Source: Mesorhizobium metallidurans STM 2683
GTDB taxonomy: Bacteria; Pseudomonadota; Alphaproteobacteria; Rhizobiales; Rhizobiaceae
Assembly (NCBI RefSeq): GCF_000350085.1
Contig: NZ_CAUM01000014.1
Span: 1-47,049, forward strand
Direction: 5' to 3'
DNA: 47,049 bases
Positions 42,767-47,049 of the stretch are shown one piece after another. The notes under the pieces are model-generated. The model did no database searches, was not told where the DNA came from, and saw only the letters and a program-made list of their open reading frames with translations. Each line of letters opens with the position of its first letter. Positions within the stretch are counted from its first letter, which is position 1. The translations under genes were made by a program, and so were the position numbers.

Positions 42767-44863
42767 ATGACGGTCAAGACGTTATCGGCGCGGAAGAATG
42801 GAACGGCGCGGGCGGGAGCCGAGGCCGGCACCGAGCCGATTCCGCTGCGCTACGGCGACGACCCGTATGTCTGGGCCTGCTGGCTCTACTACGAAGACCA
42901 CATGACACAAGGCGACATCGCCGAGATCATGGGCATTTCACGGGCGACGGTGAACAGCTACCTGGCCGATGCCCGCGCCCGCGGCATCGTCAACATCTCG
43001 CTCGAGCCGTCACGGCTGAGCTCGCTGTCGATCGCGCAGGAACTCAAACGGCATTTCGGCCTGCATGACTGTCTCGTCGTACCGAGCGACGACAATACGC
43101 GGCCGCTGATCGATCGCCTTGGCGGAGCGGCGGCGCAGGCGCTTGCCAAGCTTCTGAAATCCGGCGACACGCTTGCTGTCGCCTGGGGGCGAACGGTGCT
43201 GGCGATCGCGGAGCAGGCATCGGTACCCGGCCTTCAGGACGTCACCGTCGTGCAGGCCACCGGCGGAACCGCCGCCAATTTTGCCTATACGCCGGAGCTA
43301 TGCGCTTCGGTCATGGCCGGCGCGGTCAACGCAAGGCTGGTCAACATCACGGCGCCGGCGGTCGTTTCCACGGCCGAGATTCGCGACATGCTGTTGCGCG
43401 AGCCGTTGATCGAAAGCCAGTTCGACGCGCTTGGCAAAGCCAACAAGGCGCTGTTCGGCATCTCGTCGTTGCGCCCGAACTCGACGATCCACACCAGCGG
43501 CTTCTTTGAATCGGTTTCGCTGCAGCAATATCTCGCCAGGAATGCGGTGGGCGTCGTCGCCGGCCGCTTCATCGACGGGCAGGGCAAGCCGGTGGCCGGC
43601 CCGCTCGACGACCGGATCATCGGCATCTCGCTCGATATGCTGAAGGCCATCAACTTGCGCATCGCCGTCGCCGGCGGTTTCGACAAGGTGCCGGCAATCC
43701 TTGCCGCGCTGCGCGGCGGCTATGTCAATGTGCTCATCACCGACGCCGCGACCGGTCGCGGCATCCTCAATGCCGACGGCGTGACGGAGCTTGACCAGAA
43801 GCTCTCGCAACGCCCGAAGATCGACCACCGCGCGGCCCTGCCCAGCAACTTCCGCACCCATATCAAGAAGTTCCTCAATGATCCCAACGACGTTGTCGAG
43901 GAAATGCTCGACGGCGTGGTGAAGGCGCATGCCGGCTATATAAGGCCGATAAAGGGTTCGCATCGCGCCCTCGTCGCCCGCACCGGGCCGAGGCCAGGCA
44001 AGGTCGGGCTGGTGATCGGCGGCGGCACAGGGCACGAGCCGTGCTTTCTCGGCTATGTCGGAAAAGGGCTGGCCGACGCCGTTGCCGTCGGCAATATCTT
44101 TTCGTCACCGCCTCCCGGCACGATCTTTCAGTGCGCCAATGCCGCATCGGGCGGGCAAGGCGTGCTCTTCGTCTACGGCAATTATGCCGGCGACGTGATG
44201 AATTTCGACATGGCGGCCGAGATGGCGGCGGAACACAATATCGAGGTTCGTACGGTGGTGACGACGGACGATATCGCCTCGTCGCCGATCGAGGACAAGG
44301 AAGGCCGGCGCGGCGTTGCCGGCAACTTCTTCATGTTCAAGACCGCCGGGGCGGCCTGCGACCGCGGATTGTCGCTCGATGCCTGCGAGGCGGCGACCCG
44401 CAAGGCCAATGCACGAACGTTCACGATGGGCGTCGCGCTGGAGCCTTGCTCCATGCCGCAGACCCGCCGCCAAAACTTCGAGATCGGCCCCGACGATATC
44501 GAAATCGGCATGGGCATCCACGGAGAACGCGGCGTCATCCGCGACAAGATGATGAGCGCCGACGAGATCGCCGACCGGGTGATGGACCGCATCTTTTCGG
44601 AGATGAAGGCGGCGCCGGGAGATCGCGTTGCGGTGCTGGTCAATTCATTTGGCGCGACGCCATTGATGGAACTCTACATTCTGTTCAGGCGTGTCGAGCA
44701 GCGGCTGAGCGCCAAGGACATCAAGATAGAGGCGAACTGGGTGGGGCACTATTGCACCTCGCTCGACATGGTCGGTGCATCCATATCGGTCTTGCATCTC
44801 GACAACGAGCTGACGGAACTGTTGCATCATCCCTGCGATACGGCCGTCCTGCGGATCGGCTGA
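42767..44863 (+). CDS. SorC-family regulator fused to a complete DhaK domain
   Basis: The protein has 698 residues in one open frame. Residues about 45-75 are a helix-turn-helix ('MTQGDIAEIMGISRATVNSY'). Residues about 95-345 are the SorC/DeoR sugar-binding domain ('GDTLAVAWGRT', 'VVQATGGTAANF', 'VNVLITDAATG'). Residues about 365-698 are DhaK, with 'GGGTGHEPCF' (H423), 'NYAGDVMNF' (D476) and 'GMGIHGERG' (H585, the covalent-binding position). All key DhaK residues are kept, so it could bind or help phosphorylate a ketose as well as regulate. ATG 42767 is preferred; a TTG at 42713 adds 18 residues. It is followed by a second DhaL. RefSeq-style names for such fusions exist as I recall, but I know of no experimental study. 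Confidence 0.92.
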   Translation: MTVKTLSARKNGTARAGAEAGTEPIPLRYGDDPYVWACWLYYEDHMTQGDIAEIMGISRATVNSYLADARARGIVNISLEPSRLSSLSIAQELKRHFGLHDCLVVPSDDNTRPLIDRLGGAAAQALAKLLKSGDTLAVAWGRTVLAIAEQASVPGLQDVTVVQATGGTAANFAYTPELCASVMAGAVNARLVNITAPAVVSTAEIRDMLLREPLIESQFDALGKANKALFGISSLRPNSTIHTSGFFESVSLQQYLARNAVGVVAGRFIDGQGKPVAGPLDDRIIGISLDMLKAINLRIAVAGGFDKVPAILAALRGGYVNVLITDAATGRGILNADGVTELDQKLSQRPKIDHRAALPSNFRTHIKKFLNDPNDVVEEMLDGVVKAHAGYIRPIKGSHRALVARTGPRPGKVGLVIGGGTGHEPCFLGYVGKGLADAVAVGNIFSSPPPGTIFQCANAASGGQGVLFVYGNYAGDVMNFDMAAEMAAEHNIEVRTVVTTDDIASSPIEDKEGRRGVAGNFFMFKTAGAACDRGLSLDACEAATRKANARTFTMGVALEPCSMPQTRRQNFEIGPDDIEIGMGIHGERGVIRDKMMSADEIADRVMDRIFSEMKAAPGDRVAVLVNSFGATPLMELYILFRRVEQRLSAKDIKIEANWVGHYCTSLDMVGASISVLHLDNELTELLHHPCDTAVLRIG

Positions 44864-44926
44864 AGATAAAGACAGGCGTCCCCGTGAAAGACGGGGCTGC
44901 ATCCTGCTTGAACCGGGAGGAAGACC

Positions 44927-45595
44927 ATGTCGGACAATGCGGCGCGACGCCTGAGCAGGATGTTCTATCGCATTTCCATTGCGATCGAGGCGGGAAAGGA
45001 CCACCTCTCGGACCTCGACGGCGCCATAGGCGACGCCGACCATGGCATCACCATGTCGCTCGGCTTCATGGCGGTGAATGCCGAGCTCGCCAAGCTCAAC
45101 CTCGACAACACGCTGCCGTCGGAGGTTTTCGCGGTCGCCGCGTCAGCCTTTCTCGATGCCGTCGGCGCATCCACGGGGCCACTCTACGCGAGCGCGTTCC
45201 GCAGGGCGGCGCAAGCCCTCAAGAAGGATGAATGCCTGTCGCCCGCCGACCAGGCGGCGATCGTCGAGGCGATGACGACCGGCATCAAGGAGCGCGGCAA
45301 GGGGCAGCGCGGCGACAAGACGATGCTCGATGCCTGGGTTCCCGCAACGGAAGCGGCCGTCAACGCGCGTGCCCGCGCTGCCGGAGGCCCGGAAATGTGG
45401 AACAGCATATTGGAGGCCGCCGAAGCCGGCGCGAATTCGACACGGTCGATGGTCGCTGCCCGTGGCAGGGCGGCGAGACTGGGGGAACGATCGCTTGGCC
45501 ACATGGATCCGGGCGCGGCCTCGGCCGTCATCATCCTGCGGGCGATGAAGGACACGTTTGACGAGGGCGAGCGGGAAAAATCAGGCCCCCGCTAA
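44927..45595 (+). CDS. Dihydroxyacetone-kinase-type subunit DhaL (copy 2)
   Basis: This 222-residue DhaL has 'LDGAIGDADHG', 'GASTGPLYA', 'GDKTMLDAWVP' and 'GRAARLGERSLGHMDPGAAS'. These are closer to E. coli DhaL than copy 1 is. ATG 44927 follows GGGAGGAAG. Its neighbour is the SorC-DhaK fusion, 63 bp upstream, so it probably works with that protein as kinase partner, as a regulatory partner (as DhaL does with DhaR in E. coli), or both. Confidence 0.92.
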   Translation: MSDNAARRLSRMFYRISIAIEAGKDHLSDLDGAIGDADHGITMSLGFMAVNAELAKLNLDNTLPSEVFAVAASAFLDAVGASTGPLYASAFRRAAQALKKDECLSPADQAAIVEAMTTGIKERGKGQRGDKTMLDAWVPATEAAVNARARAAGGPEMWNSILEAAEAGANSTRSMVAARGRAARLGERSLGHMDPGAASAVIILRAMKDTFDEGEREKSGPR

Positions 45596-45630
45596 CGACG
45601 GCGCGTTAGTCTACCGCTCCAATCGCCCGT

Positions 45631-46377
45631 TCAAACGCCGTAGCGTTCGGTGCGGATGAGGCCTGCCGGAACGCCGGCATCGATCAGCGCCTGGGCGGCG
45701 CTCGACACGAAGGCATTCGAACCGCAGACGAAGGCCAGGCCTGGCGATCCGGGCAACCGCATCATCGTTTGCACCATCATCTGGGCGTCGACCCGCCGCG
45801 CATAATCCTGCGGACGCCGGGCCGGCTCGCGCGTCAGCGTCAGCACCAGACCGAAGCCGTCCTGGCGGTCGTCGAGGCCGATCAGTTCGTCGCGAAAGAT
45901 GACGTCGTCCCAGACCCGCGCGGAAAATACCAGTGCCGCGGGTACCAATGATTTGCGCGCTACGCGATGGCGGATCATCGCCATCAGCGGCACCACGCCC
46001 GAGCCGCCACCGACCAGGAGAAGCGGCCCGCCGTCGCTGTTGGACCAGACGAAGTGTCCGCCGAGCGGTCCGCGCAATTCGACCTCGTCGCCGACCGCCG
46101 CCACCTCGTGAAAAAACGGCGAGACCTCGCCGTCGTCGAGCTTTTCGATCGCCAGTTCGATCGTCTCGCCCGCTTCCGGCGCCGAGGCGATGGAGTAGGA
46201 GCGGCGTGCCTGGTAGCCGTCCGGCGCCGTCAGCCTGACGTCGACATGCTGCCCGGCGCGATAGGCGAAGGGCCGCGACGGCTGCAGGAAAAAGCTGGTG
46301 ACGCGCGGCGTGCGCTTTTCGATGCGGGTGATGGTGACCGTCTGCCAGGGCGACTGCGCCGCCGCTGCCTCGCTCAT
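45631..46377 (-). CDS. FAD/NAD(P)-binding oxidoreductase (FNR family)
   Basis: The 248-residue flavoprotein has FAD motif 'RRSYSIASAP' (58-67), pyridine-nucleotide loop 'LLLVGGGSGVVPLMAM' and 'FVCGSNAFV', and ends in an aromatic residue region 'ERYGV'. No [2Fe-2S] domain is present. ATG 46377 overlaps the stop of the upstream molybdoprotein gene (ATGA). The longer frame from 46851 only reads the antisense-like shadow of that gene. It probably exchanges electrons with the molybdoprotein. Confidence 0.9.
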   Translation of the reverse strand: MSEAAAAQSPWQTVTITRIEKRTPRVTSFFLQPSRPFAYRAGQHVDVRLTAPDGYQARRSYSIASAPEAGETIELAIEKLDDGEVSPFFHEVAAVGDEVELRGPLGGHFVWSNSDGGPLLLVGGGSGVVPLMAMIRHRVARKSLVPAALVFSARVWDDVIFRDELIGLDDRQDGFGLVLTLTREPARRPQDYARRVDAQMMVQTMMRLPGSPGLAFVCGSNAFVSSAAQALIDAGVPAGLIRTERYGV

Positions 46378-46985
46378 GGGTCGCCCGTGTAGCGCTGCTC
46401 GCTCCACGGGTCGCCATAGATGTGGTAGCCACGCAATTCCCAGAACCCGGGCTCGTCGCGCTCGGTGAACTGCAGCCCGTTCAGCCATTTGGCCGATTTC
46501 CAGAAATAGAGATGCGGAACCAGCAGCCGCGCCGGACCGCCATGGTCCGCCGCGATCGGCTTGCCTTCGTAAAGCAGCGCCACCATCGCCTTGCCGGCGG
46601 CGAGATCCTTGGTCGGCACATTGGTTGTATAGCCGTCGAAGGACAGCGCCAGCGTGAAGGCGGTCGGCGGCTCGATACCGGCATCGGCCAGAATGTCGTC
46701 GACCAGCACGCCCTGCCAGGCCGTGTCGAACTTGGTCCATGCGGTGACGCAATGGATGTCGCGGGTCATCTTGCTCATAGGCAAGGCGTTGAATTCGGCC
46801 CAATTCCACTTCTTGATCGGCCGCGGTCCGTGCTTGAGCGTGAACGACCACTCCTCGGTGCGCACGCGCGGCGTCGGCCCGGCCGACAGAACCGGGAAGC
46901 CCTGTTCGAGATACTGCCCGGGCGGAATGCGCGCGTCAGTATCGGTGGGCGGCCGGCGTCCAGAAAAGAAACCGCGAGTGACCAT
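46374..46985 (-). CDS. Sulfite-oxidase-like molybdopterin oxidoreductase
   Basis: This 203-residue protein consists of little more than the Moco domain of the sulfite oxidase/YedY family. The molybdenum-ligand cysteine is C79 in 'DIHCVTAWTKFD'; 'DGYTTNVP' and 'GGPARLLVPHLYFWKSAKWL' follow. No Tat or Sec signal is seen, so it appears cytoplasmic, unlike YedY/MsrP. ATG 46985 is chosen. It is coupled to an FNR-type reductase. Substrate is unknown; a reductase or oxidase of a small sulfur or N-oxide compound is possible. Confidence 0.88.
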   Translation of the reverse strand: MVTRGFFSGRRPPTDTDARIPPGQYLEQGFPVLSAGPTPRVRTEEWSFTLKHGPRPIKKWNWAEFNALPMSKMTRDIHCVTAWTKFDTAWQGVLVDDILADAGIEPPTAFTLALSFDGYTTNVPTKDLAAGKAMVALLYEGKPIAADHGGPARLLVPHLYFWKSAKWLNGLQFTERDEPGFWELRGYHIYGDPWSEQRYTGDP

Positions 46986-47049
46986 CGGGAGTATCCGTTT
47001 TGAATCGGACCGTTCGTGTCAGGCCGCTTGTCGTTCCTCGGCAGTCTTC

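Noticed and set aside
47019..47048. Minus-strand frame ending ...KTAEERQAA-stop at the right edge
   Set aside because: Only nine codons are visible; it could be the tail of an upstream gene, but nothing supports it beyond an open frame.

Overview
The window reads as one chromosomal stretch of a high-GC alphaproteobacterium of the order Rhizobiales, most likely Mesorhizobium. The grounds are: three tandem DUF680 proteins (a family I know only from Mesorhizobium), an aglR-aglEFGAK locus in the same order as in Sinorhizobium, RIME-like palindromic repeats built on a CTCCCCG...CGGGGAG core, and a 49-bp rhizobial dispersed palindrome present twice. No tRNA, rRNA, insertion sequence, prophage or CRISPR array was seen. 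Genus assignment is inference.

Layout. (1) 1-4769, minus strand: uraH-xdhA-xdhB-xdhC, for hypoxanthine/xanthine oxidation to urate and hydroxyisourate hydrolysis; xdhC runs off the left edge. (2) 4967-8359, plus strand, divergent: puuE fused to an OHCU decarboxylase domain, a bicupin ureidoglycine aminohydrolase, ureidoglycolate lyase allA and a nucleoside deaminase, with an alpha/beta hydrolase (CocE/NonD type) at 8430. Regions 1 and 2 together form most of a purine/ureide degradation route. Uricase and an allantoate-hydrolysing enzyme are not in view. (3) 10571-17331: a peptide/nickel-type ABC importer with two paralogous Tat-exported binding proteins at the two ends of the operon, followed by an alkaline-phosphatase-superfamily hydrolase. 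(4) 18467-26417: aglR (minus) and aglEFGAK (plus), for uptake and hydrolysis of alpha-glucosides. (5) 26500-27352: three small exported DUF680 proteins on the minus strand. (6) 27875-30545: a cobalamin riboswitch followed by a glycine-betaine-monooxygenase-like pair (gbcA, gbcB). (7) 30710-36012: a PqqD-like protein, an HprK-like kinase, three family 2 glycosyltransferases (two of them tandem duplicates) and a nucleotidyltransferase, ended by a terminator. (8) 36360-45595: a ribose-type (CUT2) sugar ABC transporter, a short-chain dehydrogenase, DhaK, DhaL, a SorC-type regulator fused to a complete second DhaK, and a second DhaL. This looks like a polyol/ketose utilisation system. (9) 45631-46985, minus strand: a small sulfite-oxidase-like molybdoprotein overlapping an FAD/NAD(P) reductase.

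The signals most worth following are the SorC-DhaK fusion in a locus with two DhaK and two DhaL modules but no DhaM, the B12 riboswitch placed in front of betaine demethylation genes, and the PqqD/HprK/glycosyltransferase/nucleotidyltransferase operon, whose substrate is not visible. Starts were chosen by ribosome-binding sites, family N-termini and overlap with the previous stop codon. Product names are recognition from memory without database searches.
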